A DNA stretch of 64,000 bases from Purshia tridentata. Its lineage: Eukaryota; Streptophyta; Magnoliopsida; Rosales; Rosaceae. Under the pieces are notes generated by a model that was not told the DNA's origin, searched no databases, and saw only the letters and a list, made by a program, of their open reading frames with translations. The stretch is taken from the NCBI GenBank assembly GCA_003254885.1, contig QANT01008853.1, positions 1 through 64,000 on the forward strand, written 5' to 3'. The position numbers and the translations under genes are program-made. The stretch's first letter is position 1. The number at the start of each line of letters is the position of its first letter. Shown here in pieces: positions 1-11,487 of this stretch.

Positions 1-660
1 AGGTTTTTATTTTAGTAAGTTTAAATTTTTTGTGTTTAGATTTAATTTTGTATTTATTTATTTTAAGCTCAAAAGAATAAGAGGGTCAAAATAAATAAAA
101 TACAAGAGAAGACCCAACCGCCCTTGAGCCCAAAGCCTCCTCCCAGTCAGCCCAGCTCCATAAGCAGCCCAAAGTCAAATTAGTCCAGCGCCCACAGCTT
201 TCTTAAAACTTTCTCCCGATGAAAATGAACCCATTTCTTCCTCGATAGCTCGAAGCTTCCTCCTGAGGCTAAACAAAACAAAACAAAAAATGTAGAACAG
301 AGGTGGTGTTCTTTAGCCTTTAGGGTTCGTCAAGGCTTGGGGGGTCGTAGTTGCTGGGCTTGAAGGGTCACTGCATTGAGCAAGGAGTTTCGTTAGGAAG
401 GGATCGCCGGCGTTGGGGGGTCGCCCAACCCCGCACTTCTACACATGGATCTGTCCCTGGTAGTACACCAATGCACACGCCCGTGCAAGTACTAACGCCA
501 TGAGAATTCTCATCATGACACCAATATTCAAAATAATTAAAAAATTATAATTTAGAAATTAAAATCCTCTCCGCGCGCCAAGAAAAAAAGAATAAGCGGG
601 ACTTATTATCTCCAACTGCCACTGCCACCCACCCAAAACTCGTTCTTGTAGAGCATGCAA
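1..660. other. Unassigned left-edge sequence
   Basis: No gene can be supported here. The first ~110 bases are T- and A-rich. Bases ~110-240 are rich in CCCA/GCCCA words, which is common in plant promoter and leader DNA. A G-rich stretch follows at ~310-430. It could be the edge of a repeat or a promoter cut by the window boundary. Confidence 0.4.
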
Positions 661-672
661 ATGGCAGAGTAA

Positions 673-1191
673 ACGACGGAGCAAAACGACGCCGTACCGG
701 TACCACCGTCTCTTTTGGAAGAACTGGCGTTTCACGTCGCCAACTTGAACATCACCAAGAACATGTTCCTCGACGATGACCCTGAATACTCAAACATTGC
801 TATGTCACTATTTGGAAGTTTAAAGTTGAATACAAAACTTGTGAAATGGAATCATTGACTGAGTGATGTGTGTATATGTAATTGTGCAGGAGCTGTGTTT
901 AACTTGCTTTGCTATGATTGGGATCAGTTGCACGTGGCAAAAATTGAGCAGTATTATAAAATCCAAATGCCAGAGGTAATAATTTTGGAACCTCATCTTA
1001 CATGAACTCCGATTGGTTCCTAGGAAAGATAGGAAGCTCATATTTTATACATAATTGTCTGCCATTATCTAATTGCTTTCTTGCTACTTTGTTTACAGGT
1101 TAAGATCAGTGAAGAAGATTTTGAACGTGCTCTCAGAACAGCTGGTTTTGTAATTAGGGAACAGTTGGTTTTGGGTTCAGTTAGAAATTGA
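673..1191 (+). pseudogene. Remnant of an unrecognised two- or three-exon gene
   Basis: Two pieces read as ordinary plant protein. Bases 673-~828 are open and encode a segment containing SLLEELAFHVANLNITKN, but an in-frame stop lies just upstream and no initiator Met precedes the conserved-looking part. A second piece follows a TGTGCAG acceptor at ~885 and reads AVFNLLCYDWDQLHVAKIEQ; it is interrupted by an intron (GTAATA donor at ~976, TTACAG acceptor at ~1098). The third piece reads VKISEEDFERALRTAGF and reaches a stop near 1191. I do not recognise the family. The total is only about 110 residues and the start is missing, so I read it as a truncated gene copy, though a short functional gene with an unseen upstream exon is possible. 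Two CACGTG boxes of the next gene lie ~400 bases downstream. Confidence 0.35.
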
Positions 1192-1583
1192 GACATGCTC
1201 CTACCGGAAATAGTTTTTGGACAGCTAATTTTTCATGACGCCACTGTTCAAATTTAGAAATTATGCTAAACATTCAATTACATTTAACAATAAATCAAGA
1301 CTTAACTTTTTTGAAGAACTATAATAAAAAAAACTCCAGTAAAGGAATCTAACAAACTGAAGAAAAAAAACACCACTAGGGATTCCAAATTAAGATTTCA
1401 ACATTTCAACATTTATTTGGTAAAAAAAAGAAAAAGATTTCAACATTTAATTAAAAAAAAGTTGGGAAACTGACAAAACCCAAAATGAAACTCGGATGGC
1501 AATGTTTCCGCGGCCCAATGTGAGCCCAGTATCGCCACCTGAGTTTTCAAACAAAGCCATTACAAAGCCCAATGGTCTCTGAA
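1192..1583. other. Gap between the gene remnant and DJC28-like gene
   Basis: AT-rich sequence with runs of A, including imperfect repeats of a 'gatttcaacattt' word at about 1395-1450. No coding signal is visible. The 3' part probably belongs to the promoter of the downstream gene. Confidence 0.4.
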
Positions 1584-1630
1584 CACGTGGCAAACTAATT
1601 TACGCGCCACGCTTCTTGAATAGCCACGTG
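1584..1630 (+). promoter_or_regulatory. Pair of G-boxes upstream of the DJC28-like gene
   Basis: Two perfect CACGTG palindromes lie at 1584-1589 and 1625-1630, about 110-155 bases before the chosen ATG at 1739. CACGTG is the core site for plant bZIP and bHLH factors. No clear TATA box is seen in the preceding 60 bases. Use in vivo is inferred from position only. Confidence 0.35.
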
Positions 1631-1738
1631 GGAAACGCTCAGCCGCCCACCGAAACTGTCGCCAAACCAAAACCAAACGAAGGCTCAGTACGAGAGAAGC
1701 TCGTAGTTGAAGACTCTCGTCGCAGTTGGGCTGAAGCC

Positions 1739-2567
1739 ATGGCGACCCGGCTTGCGCGAAGAGCAATAGTGTCGTCGTCTCTAATTCTAAGATCAACGGT
1801 AGTGCAAGATTCATCATCTGTGATGCTGATCACCGTTGGCGCCCACGGTGGGTCCCAATTAAAGAGGCGCTTATCATCATCATCTTCATCCTTATCCTCG
1901 TCGTCGTCTTCGTCCAGTAAATCTGAGAATGCGGAGAAGAAGCCGGTGGACCGTCTGTCAGCGGTGATAGACGCCGTCAACGAGCGCAAACTCCCTCCCG
2001 AGATTCGTGGTCAGCGCAACACCATCAGGTCCCCAGCACCAAAATTCTCTTTCATTGTTCTAAATTTGATTTGGGCAATTGGGTTCTGTTTATTATTCAT
2101 TATTAGTGAGTATTTTGAATTTGGGGTTTTGGAGCAGGTCGGAAACAGACATAATCAACGTGGTTGAGCAAAGAATATGGCATTCAATGGAAGAAGGTCA
2201 CTTCGAGAACTTACCAGGAAAAGGGAAGCCCCTAAACCTGAGTAGCAATCCTCATGCAGACCCAGCTGAGGACACCCTTTACAGAATCCTCTCCAAGAAT
2301 GGCTGTGCTCCACAGTGGGTTGAGCTCAACAAAGACATAAGGAGTATGGTATCTGAGTGGAGAGTGGCTCTGAAAAAGGCATGGGCAAGTAAGAATTGCA
2401 ATAAGGAGGATCACTCAAAGTGGGTTCAAACTTCTGAGGCTTTGAAGTTTCAGCTGCAGCAAATCAATGATAAGGTTTTTCACTACAATCTGATTGTTCC
2501 CTTTGGCAGACAAATGTCTGGACTCAAGTGGGAGAAAGAGCTAGATCGCTTGAAATTGAAAGAGTAA
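1739..2567 (+). CDS. DJC28/DUF1992 domain protein, probably mitochondrial
   Basis: Two exons, 1739-2028 and 2138-2567, joined across a GT-AG intron of 109 bases in phase 2, give 239 residues. The start is MATRLARRA; the frame is open further upstream to 1616, but this Met begins a basic, Ser-rich leader of the kind that targets mitochondria. A long Ser run (residues ~45-60) and a linker follow. From residue ~98 the sequence matches the domain shared with DnaJ homologue subfamily C member 28: an IINVVEQRIWHSMEEGHFEN helix and the hallmark LPGKGKPL. There is no J domain (no HPD), which is normal for this family. The molecular role of plant members is unknown. It is convergent with VPS37; the stops are ~390 bases apart. 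Family assignment is firm, localisation is inferred. Confidence 0.87.
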
Positions 2568-2957
2568 TATTATTTGTTAGTTGTTACCCACATTTGGTTT
2601 TTTAAGGTTTTGATTCTTCGATAGAAGGGTAACGTGTAAATTATGTAATAGACTAGGATGTTGTAATAGATAAAATGTCTTGCCACTCTTATAAATCTTA
2701 TTTGTTATAAGCTTCAGTGGTTTCAAATAGAACCCTTGTCTTGAGTTTACAGTTTTTAAGCTATTGCGACCAACTTAAAAAAATTATACTTATCTAAACA
2801 GAATTGCTATAAAAACTGAATACTAATATGATATGACACAGTTTATACGCACACTCATACACAACACAACAAGACGAAGCAACGATTGAAAGCACTCTTT
2901 TCAACTTTTGCTGATAAATATCTACTAAAATGTATACATGTTTTTGTCACAATAAGT

Positions 2958-5600
2958 TCATCCAATCGAAGATGTTTTGGCTGCAAGATGAACGAGCACT
3001 CGCCGGTGGTATGTGGTACGAAGTTTCTTGTATTTCTGCACAAAAGCCCCGAGCTCAATCTCCCTGTCAAGAAGCTGCCTGTGCAGATTTTCAGATTCCT
3101 CCTCTGTCTTGTTCATCGAGTCTGTACACACGAACAATATTTCATGTACCAACAAACTCAATCACATGGCCTATCATTGCACATTGCTGACTGCATTGGC
3201 AATACAAATCAATATTAACTAAATGTACAATTTCAAATTGTCATTTCTACATACCTTGAAGCCTTTGGAGAAGGGAAGAGGGGGAGCAGAGCTTCAAAGT
3301 TTCTTCTTTCTGCCTCTCAAGCTCATTTAGCCTCTCTTGAGCGGCAGCCAACTCGGTTGTTCTAATAATTCTGCACTGTGACCACAAAAAAAAAGTACAC
3401 AAGAATTCTACAATCAATACAATAATTTTGCAATTTGTATGTGAATGAGAAACCAAACAATCATAAACCCTTACCTGGTTTCTAAGTTCCACCATGCGTG
3501 GTTCCTTTTCCAAGTTTTCCCCTGTTTGAAAAAATTAAATTTAGACTCTGTTTTCTCATGTATAATTAAAACCAGAGAAAACAAATATAGTTTAAAATAG
3601 GAGACAAAAAATGAAACAAATGACTCACTGGATAACTGCAGAGTTTCCTTCCTCAGCTCCTCTCTTACCTGATGTCGTCAGTAGAAAGGAACAACAGAAT
3701 AAAGATATGTCCCAAAATTCAAAGCAAATACATATCACGTTAAACATAACAACTTTCAACCTAAGTATAAATATGGCTTTGCATAAAACCAACAAAGCCA
3801 TTATATCAAGTATTTACTAAATGTAAAGGTAAGTATAAGTTCTACTGAGATAAATGTGTGTGCAGCAAGAGTACAACTCCCTCGAGGAAACTACATTGTC
3901 AATCATAAATTCATGGCTCAAAAAGGTCCGGATTACAGATCACCACAAATCAATTCCATGAACACAATCCAATCATAGTTCATGTCTACGCATTTCAGGC
4001 AATTAGATGACCATAAAACCACAAATTCTGTGGTGTACACCAATATGTTGTCAGTCCTATTTATTCCTCCAAGATAAATATTTGCACAGCCAAGTACAAT
4101 CAAGAGGAATCCAAGACCAAACAATCGAACCACAGCTAGAATACACTTGAACTGACTAATACAATAGGAGTGATTCTATATCTGAAAAGTGAAAACATGC
4201 GATATACAAAGCAAAATTTAAAACTTACATTATTTTGAGTTTTGACCTGGTCGAGCGAAAGAAAAAATTGTTGGTATGCATCCTTGTCAGACAAAAGCTT
4301 CCGTAGTTCATCAATACTAAACACATTAAAGGAAAATAATCAAAGACTACAGCATTATACATATTTGTTGAGAATACAAGTATAATTCTCAATTATATCA
4401 ACTACCCAACAACAAATTCACTAAGTAAACAACATGGATCATTTAGCCAATACGCTCTGCCAAAGACTCATAAAAAATATCAGTCTCAATAAATAATATT
4501 CTTGATGTGCAAATCATATATCAGAATGCAGCATGGAACAACCACATGCAATATGTAAATGATCCCACATACTATAAAACAAACCTAATTTCTAAGCTAG
4601 TGTGTGTTTATGCCTAAATTAAACACAAATTTTTTTCTCGTATTAGTCATCAAATCCTTTTCAACATTCTTCAGTCTATCAAAAACTGCTGAGCTTTGTT
4701 TTTAAATCCAGAAAAGGCAAGTCATGAGCCAGTTCCAATAAAACTTACAACCACCCAAAACAGTCAATAAGTAATGGCAACAAAAGGAATCTACAAATCT
4801 GAAGCACAGAAGCGACAAGTAGATATATAACAACCTATAAAGAGAAGATTAATAGACAATGAATAACTAGCAAATCATCATTTATAACAACCTATTCTAC
4901 AACCTTAAAATTTGCTTTGAAATAGAAAATTCATCATCACATAAAATCAAGAGATATCCACCGGGATTCCTACCTTTTGTCCTTCAAAACAGCAATAACA
5001 CCGGCGGCTTCCGTGGGCGAAACATGGGATGGAGACTGTGCTCTATCTGTAGGCCTTTGTAAACTCAAACTGCTAGAAGCAGCAGCGCTGTTTGGAGTTG
5101 CCGGACGTGAAGAGGTTGGGGAGCTAACTGAGGGAGGATACCAGGACTGCGAAGGAGCAGCCTCCGGACGTGGCTGGGATTGTTGCTCCTGAGATCCCCT
5201 GTACGTAACAACATGGTTAGAACCTCCAGCCTCCAGCCTCCAGCCTCCAACACACAACACCATCAAACCACTCAAATTACGAAATTTGCAGAATTCATTA
5301 TTGCACATTTTAACAATCTGGACCATAAAATTGCTTTCTTTTATCTGTTATAAAAAACCTGATTACATTTTCCGCAATTTCACAATCCAATTCAATTCAT
5401 CCATCAATTCGCAGAACAAAGTTTGGAAATTTAAACCGTCGTATACGATCAGATGGCAAAATTGACGAAAACGCACTAAAATCAATCAAGCTTCAAACTT
5501 CGGCATCGGAATTCAACGCTACAATTAACAGGCCTACGATTCATTCACAAATACCCTAACCTACATCGAAAATCAAAGAAACTTACCAGAACTTGAACAT
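2958..5600 (-). CDS. VPS37: VPS37, ESCRT-I subunit (Mod(r) domain)
   Basis: Seven exons on the minus strand (5587-5600, 4974-5198, 4229-4316, 3629-3668, 3475-3521, 3255-3375, 2958-3121) splice cleanly into 232 residues. The first coding exon is only 14 nt and gives MFKFW once joined to exon 2, matching the MF.FWGS start of plant VPS37. Residues ~6-75 are a Pro/Ser/Gln-rich disordered leader. The Mod(r) domain runs from ~80 to the end and includes SIDELRKLLSDKDAYQQF, CRIIRTTELAAAQERLNELE and the C-terminal KLRTTYHRRVLVHLAAKTS. ESCRT-I, with VPS23 and VPS28, sorts ubiquitinated membrane proteins into multivesicular bodies. The upstream region has a CT-rich leader at ~5742-5764. Length and exon pattern look complete; Arabidopsis has two copies. 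Confidence 0.95.
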
Positions 5601-6164
5601 GGCTTGCAGAGCTTGTGGACCGTCCGATCAATCGAGCTGGCGAAGGAATGGAATTGAAACAACGCTAAACTCCGCAGAACGAACAAGATAAACGTTGGAG
5701 TATAGGACCTCAAAGACGACGAGATGAGACTTCGAAAGCTCAAGCTCTCTCTCTCTCTTTCTCCCTGGTTATGTTTTCTTGTGCTATATCAGCGGTTTAC
5801 GTCTCCGTCGAGATTGATGACAATACGCGTGGATTGGTCTGATTGGTTGACAACGCGTGCGAGGAAGATGAGGATTGCAGACGATGGAAGGAGACCTTAG
5901 AGCAAAAGGCAGATCCAAACGAACAGCTGCGAGTGGGCGACACGTACTTCTTCGACTCTACCTATTGGGCCGGCCTTGAAGCCCAATAAATATGGGCCAT
6001 TGGTTACTTGGATAATCAACTATATGGGCTTCTGTAACACTCAAAATGCAGCCCACGTTCTGATTACTATGGGCCGAGCCACGTGGGGGCTACAAGACTA
6101 CCCTTTAATTACAAAATGAACTTTAAATTCCTAATGTTTCTTATTCATATCCTCTACAATTCAA

Positions 6165-6456
6165 TAAATTTATTATCTACAACGATAGCACCTTGTAGTA
6201 TGTTGATGTAGTGTTATGATTAAGGATAGGTCGGTTGGACCGAAAAATCATGAACTACCCTAAAACCAGTGCTATCAATACTGGAAGAACTAAAATTGAG
6301 TAGAATTGAAATTGAGACAACGAATTTACGATCTACAAAGGTAAAAATTTAAGATTTAAACATTAATAATTATACATATATTATAATTTAAATAAATTCA
6401 TATCAACACTACATCAATATATCACTTGGTGTCAGCATCACATAAAATAATTTCTC
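6165..6456. mobile_element. MITE-like element with ~50-bp imperfect terminal inverted repeats
   Basis: The right arm, read on the minus strand from 6456, starts GAGAAATTATT and continues through a segment that pairs with the left arm at ~6170-6225. Both arms contain TTGATGTAGTGTT. The element is about 290 bp, too small to code. I could not define a target-site duplication, so the left edge is approximate. The terminal word GAGAAATT recurs in two other elements of this window. Confidence 0.45.
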
Positions 6457-7122
6457 AACAAACGCATGACACATAATGACTGACTAAGACTACCTTTGTA
6501 GTTTGCGATGTATTGTGGGATTGTTTTGGTAATGTGTCTTGTTCTTATTGGTTGAAGGCTTCTGTCATTTGAGCCTTTTGGTGACAATATCTAATCTAGA
6601 GCCATTTCATGTTTTGTGCTCCACGGGGATGCATATTTGAAGGTTCTGAGTACTTTCTTCATGCCAAATAAAATATACAAAGAAAAAAAGGAGATTCTCA
6701 TTTTGGTTGTAAAGACCCAATAATGCAACAAACCTCAAGGTCAAGGTATTAATAAGATTTGAAACTATGATTGGAACTTTGGATGGTAAACTGCATTATT
6801 ATACAAAAATGCTTGGCTGGTTAACGACAATATATATATATGGAGATAGATAGAGTAGGTTGGCTAATCATGTTGGTGGTTAAAATGATATGACAATACT
6901 TTATACTTAACATTAAATTATGTGACTTTTACTTATACAGGATTAATTTGTTGGATTTAATCAAAAAAGGGTCTCAAATGCGTATGAACACAAGAAAAAG
7001 TCCTATATATATATTTGATTATTCATTACATTCGAATTCAATAAGAAAGAATAAAGATTCCAATTCAAAAATGAAATATGAGATTAATTACCTAATAATG
7101 CTCATTCTATTTGTATATATCT

Positions 7123-7344
7123 ACTTGAAGTTAGAATTAGTTTTGGACACAAATTCTCAGTCTCAAAATTGAATCTCTTGTTTACGAATTTAAAACTTTG
7201 ATTAACAATTCAAACACTATGATTCATAATCAGAAATCAGAAACACAACTCAACTTGAAGTTAGAATGAGTTTTGGACACAAATTCTAAGTCTTAAAATT
7301 GAATCTCTTGTTTACGAATTTAAAACTTTGATTACCCATTCAAA
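7123..7344. repeat. Direct duplication, two 92-bp units 130 bp apart
   Basis: Units at 7123-7214 and 7253-7344 start with acttgaagttagaat and end with attcaaa. They differ at only a few bases, so the duplication is fairly young. No coding content. Confidence 0.8.
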
Positions 7345-8771
7345 TGATATACGTTATTAAAATTGACGAAAATATATACATGAAATTAACAGAATGTATT
7401 AAAGTGATATATAGGTAAAAGTTCGTAAACTATATAATTCAAAAAATAAATTCGTAGATTAAAGTGATATTTGAGGTAAAGTTTGAGAATCATTAGAGGC
7501 CAAAAAAAAAAAGGTTTGAGAATCATTACTATAATTACCAATCACACCACACATCATAATTAGTAGTAGTACAATACCCATTGCGGAAGCCTAAAATCTC
7601 CACATTTGGAAATCGCGAAACTAATTAAGACAGGATTTAAGGTTAGGATTCAGATATCCATTTGTAGATAATTGGCGCTTTGGAAAGTGCCATGTGGTGA
7701 CATATGATGCACCCGCATCTCATGCATGGATTAACCTTCTTTTTTGTTATTATTTTTAAAGTATTAGATTGTTTTATAACATGAGGATTATGACATATAT
7801 AAATATATAATATATAGAGGTATATATATATGGGACTAAAGGTGTTCAACCCTTCAAATTAGCATGAGTAATTCCTACGAAAAGGTATTCAACCCTTAAA
7901 ATTAGCATGCATATTTTGCGAAATGTATTGCACCTTCCATGGTCAGTTTCTTGGGTTATTGCCTTTTGCTACCTCACGAAAAGTTGAATTTGATCCTCCT
8001 ACATAACCCATCAAGTAAAAAAAATTGAATTAATTTGTTCATCGAGTAAACTACTAATATTTATCATAATATATACAAAAGTGACGACATTAAGTTAGTA
8101 TATTAATTATCTTCTCAGATTTTGTTCTTAACTTACACATTTGCTAAGCCAAACACACATTTAAAATTTGTACAACTTTGGTAGTCGTGGGCCAGTCACT
8201 AGCTCTATAATAGTCACTTTGGTGAGGAGTCTAAATTTATTATCTATTTTGAAAAGTGTTGTCCTTTAAAATAATATTACACACAAAATTAAAGTTGTAC
8301 TATGAACATGGGCGATCCTGTTATAAAATACTAAAGGCTAGGACTTAATTATAGTCGAGCTATTATCACTTAATTAGTATGAGTGTTATGAATGCCACAA
8401 TTGTCTTTCCATTAAGACAAGCTTGGTAGAGGAATTGGGTTTTATTAAATTTATATTTTTATGATCTAAGCTTACATGAAGTTGCATGAGAATTAATGAT
8501 GAGACGTTCGATCAACAATAATACCCCATTGGGGACATGGACATGCAATGGGAGCCTTTAATGTACCAATTGTGACCAAGACGTTTATATCGATCGTCAG
8601 CATCATTATTGCTTGTTGTTTGTTATCAGTTGGGCTGCTTCTAATATTACCATAACTATTAATGATTCGATTTATATAATTAGGTTGTTGTTGGATTTTA
8701 CAAGATGGGGACATACATTAGCATAAGAGTCATTCATTATGAATTTGATCAAGTTTGAAGGTATTTCTCAC

Positions 8772-8952
8772 GAGAAATTATTATGTGTAACCGATACACT
8801 GTTACGTGGTGTAATTAATCAAATGTGTCATAATATGAATGGATATTATTAATATTATACTCTACTAATAAGATATACTATCCAATAATACTCCTATATG
8901 TTGAATTGGTTACACCATATAACAATACATCGGATGCACTCAATAATTTTTC
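8772..8952. mobile_element. 181-bp MITE-like element with long inverted arms
   Basis: The two halves form an imperfect inverted repeat of about 75 bp each: the left arm starts GAGAAATTATTATGTG and the right arm, read in reverse, starts GAAAAATTATTGAGTG. Later shared words include TGTTA..TGGTGTAA. Non-coding and AT-rich. I see no clear target-site duplication. The terminal motif ties it to the elements at ~6.3 kb and ~32.2 kb. Confidence 0.5.
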
Positions 8953-10113
8953 ATGTCTTACATGTGGCAAAATCGTTTTTCAGAAGATTAAAAACTTTTT
9001 TTTGTTGTTGTTGGAATTGTTTGATTTGACCTCAAATAGACAAAATATATTTTTGAGCTTAGAAAGTTTTAAGATGAATATGTATTATGTAGAAATCAAT
9101 TGGGTTTTGCTTAAACTTTTTTTTATGTATCTATAACATAAACTTTTTATAGGGAAAAAGTATTTAACATGTAAAAAAACATTCCAAATAGAAATGGATT
9201 CTTTGTTGAGATTAGTTTCATTAAGTTTAATACTAGCCATGTATTATAGTTTTAAGAATTACGAATTTATAAGCATACTTCAAATGTGTTATAAATTCAT
9301 CACTTTTTTTATATAAGAATATTCAACAGAAAATGGTGGCATTTCCAAATACCTCCAAGTCTTTCGACCCAAGTCTTTTGAAGCTTAGTGGGCTAAACAA
9401 TAAAATGAAAGCATCTTACAAATAAAATAAAAAGAGAATCTAAGATAAATTATAGATGGGAAAGTATGAAAATGTGTGGGTAGAGTGTGTTTAGAAGCAT
9501 AGCATATTATAATATTATATATGAGGTTCTTGTTCAAGTCTTTTGGTTGGTTGCAGAGAGCTTTTAAGTTTTAAGTCTCATCATATTCTCCCCCGCAGAA
9601 TATGCATCATCGGTTTCACATCATTGTCCATGCCTCCTCCTCTGCCTTTATCTCCCCCCTTGTCATCTTTCACGGGAAAAATGCTTTTCATGAAGGTGAA
9701 AAATAAACCCCCTAATTTTGGTCCTTTTCTCTCATTTTCTCCTAAACCAATTACCTTTAACATCTTTTGCCATAAAAAGCTCACTGCCACTTTAACACAA
9801 CTTTCATACAGCCACATCAAGGGTTTCTTTAGAAGAAAACAAAATAAATTAACTCGATTCAGTCATTATCGCGTGTACCCATGAATCATCATAAATATAA
9901 ACGTTCAATTCTTAGTTTTCTATAGTAATATATAAAGGAAAATTCTGAGTGAATTAAGGTTGGCTTAATTAATCGAGAACAAAAGCTTTTCTTATATACC
10001 TCGGTTCAAACCCTTCCTCCTCCCCTATAATAAAAAAAATTTGAAAATGAATCCTTTTTTATTTTCATTAAATAACTTTAACCATTTTGAAAATCTAATA
10101 CTCAAATATATAG

Positions 10114-10232
10114 TGCTAAACCTTCCATCACCAAGTGCTTTAATACCCCAAAAGCATTATGTGATAGGGTTAATGCTAAACCTTCCATCACCAAGTACTT
10201 TAATACCCCAAAAGCATTATGTGATAGGGTTA
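10114..10232. repeat. Recent 60-bp tandem duplication
   Basis: Two copies (10114-10173 and 10174-~10232) are identical except for about one base. Sixty is a multiple of three, so the duplication leaves a short spurious frame open across both copies. No protein function is implied. Confidence 0.85.
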
Positions 10233-11076
10233 GAGGACTACTCGAGGGGGTTCAAGCACTTTTCTATATGAAATCAAGTACTACTCAACAATAAGATTTA
10301 TAAATTATTATTAAAAAAATGTTAAAATTCTCTTTGTTTTTATGCCAGAAATTTTAAAAATCTTTAAATATAATATATATATTTTTTGGCCTCTAATAAA
10401 TTAATTTTTTAAATTTACCTAATCTCATTTGAGATGAGACTCGTGATGTAGAGATAATGGGGTAGGAGGATCCACCTGAGGTGGAATAACCGTGTAGGGT
10501 CCACCTCATGTGACAGACGTCGGTAAAATATTAGGAAATTAGAAATATTGGATTCTTAATTATACTTCTTGATGAAAATCACCTTAAATACAAAGAGTCT
10601 AGAAAGCTAAGGAAAATCTTCACTTTATTTATTTCCGTTTTATGAGAGATATAAAGTAATTGTTTTCCATATTTTTTATAAATTTTTTCCTAATACTTAT
10701 TTTTCTTTCCTAAGATTCATAATACTTACTTCGAGAATAAGAATAGAGTGTCATTCAATAATCAATATATCTGGAAGAAATAATTTTCCTTCGCAAATCA
10801 ATCATGCCCACATGATTGTGCTTAATTGGATCATGTCTTAATTAGGTACCACACTGATTATTTTAAAATCACATACTCCCCGGCTCTATTTTAAAACAAA
10901 GGCTTAAATTCTACCATTCACTCATTCAGTAGCCAATATTTGAAATAGTTAAAAAAGATATCTAAATTTTGTTTTCGTGTGGACTATTTCAATATTTTCA
11001 TTCGTAGATCACATACGAAAAGAAGATTATTCTTCTGGGTTCTTATCTTGAAAGCTGATACTAATTAAGATTACAT

Positions 11077-11395
11077 AGTTTATAAGGGTTTGGCGGTGCT
11101 ACTCCTCCCATTATTTATTGATTTTAAGTTAAATGTCTAGATTTTTTCATAGTATCAAAATAAGCTATTTACGTGTTATGTCGAACAGTCATACGTACTC
11201 TTACGTCACTCAATATGAATTGTCTATATGTTAAGTTTGAGTAACGCTACACGTGCAGGAGTGTGTTGAAAAAAATATCTAACATTAAAAATGTGAAGCC
11301 TTGCATAATAACTTATAAATTTTGGGCTAATATTTATATTGTTAATTCATTTTAAGATGAATGCCTAAATTTCTTCAAATGTTATCGATATTACA
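11077..11395 (+). mobile_element. Eroded LTR-retroelement fossil, copia-like ends
   Basis: A purine-rich stretch followed by TGTTG at ~11264 begins an LTR-like tract that runs through 'ataacttataaattttgggct' style words to a 'gcctaaatttcttcaaatg' end near 11395. A similar tract lies just upstream at ~11077-11150. No protein domains remain and the element is heavily decayed, so it is old. The same end sequence is recognisable in the fossil at 32.3-32.7 kb. Family call is by sequence feel only. Confidence 0.4.
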
Positions 11396-11419
11396 AATTA
11401 ATTGTTTTTCTCTTAATTT

Positions 11420-11487
11420 GTCCGAGTGTATAAGAGAAGTTTTTATTCTTGACTAACTAGACTAATCTCAATTCACATTTGAGAAAA
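11420..11487 (+). repeat. Short dispersed repeat, copy 1
   Basis: This ~68-bp stretch (gagtgtataagagaag, ttttattctt, gactaactagac, tcaattcac) matches 55,325-55,392 in the same orientation over its whole length with scattered differences. It looks like the tail of a dispersed element whose body I cannot delimit. Confidence 0.45.

Noticed and set aside
189-210. Sequence resembling miR396 (ccacagctttctt)
   Set aside because: The 3' half does not match and no complementary arm is found nearby, so no hairpin precursor can be supported.
1616-1738. Longer N-terminus for the DJC28-like protein
   Set aside because: The frame is open, but the added part overlaps a G-box and has no targeting character; the Met at 1739 starts a standard basic leader.
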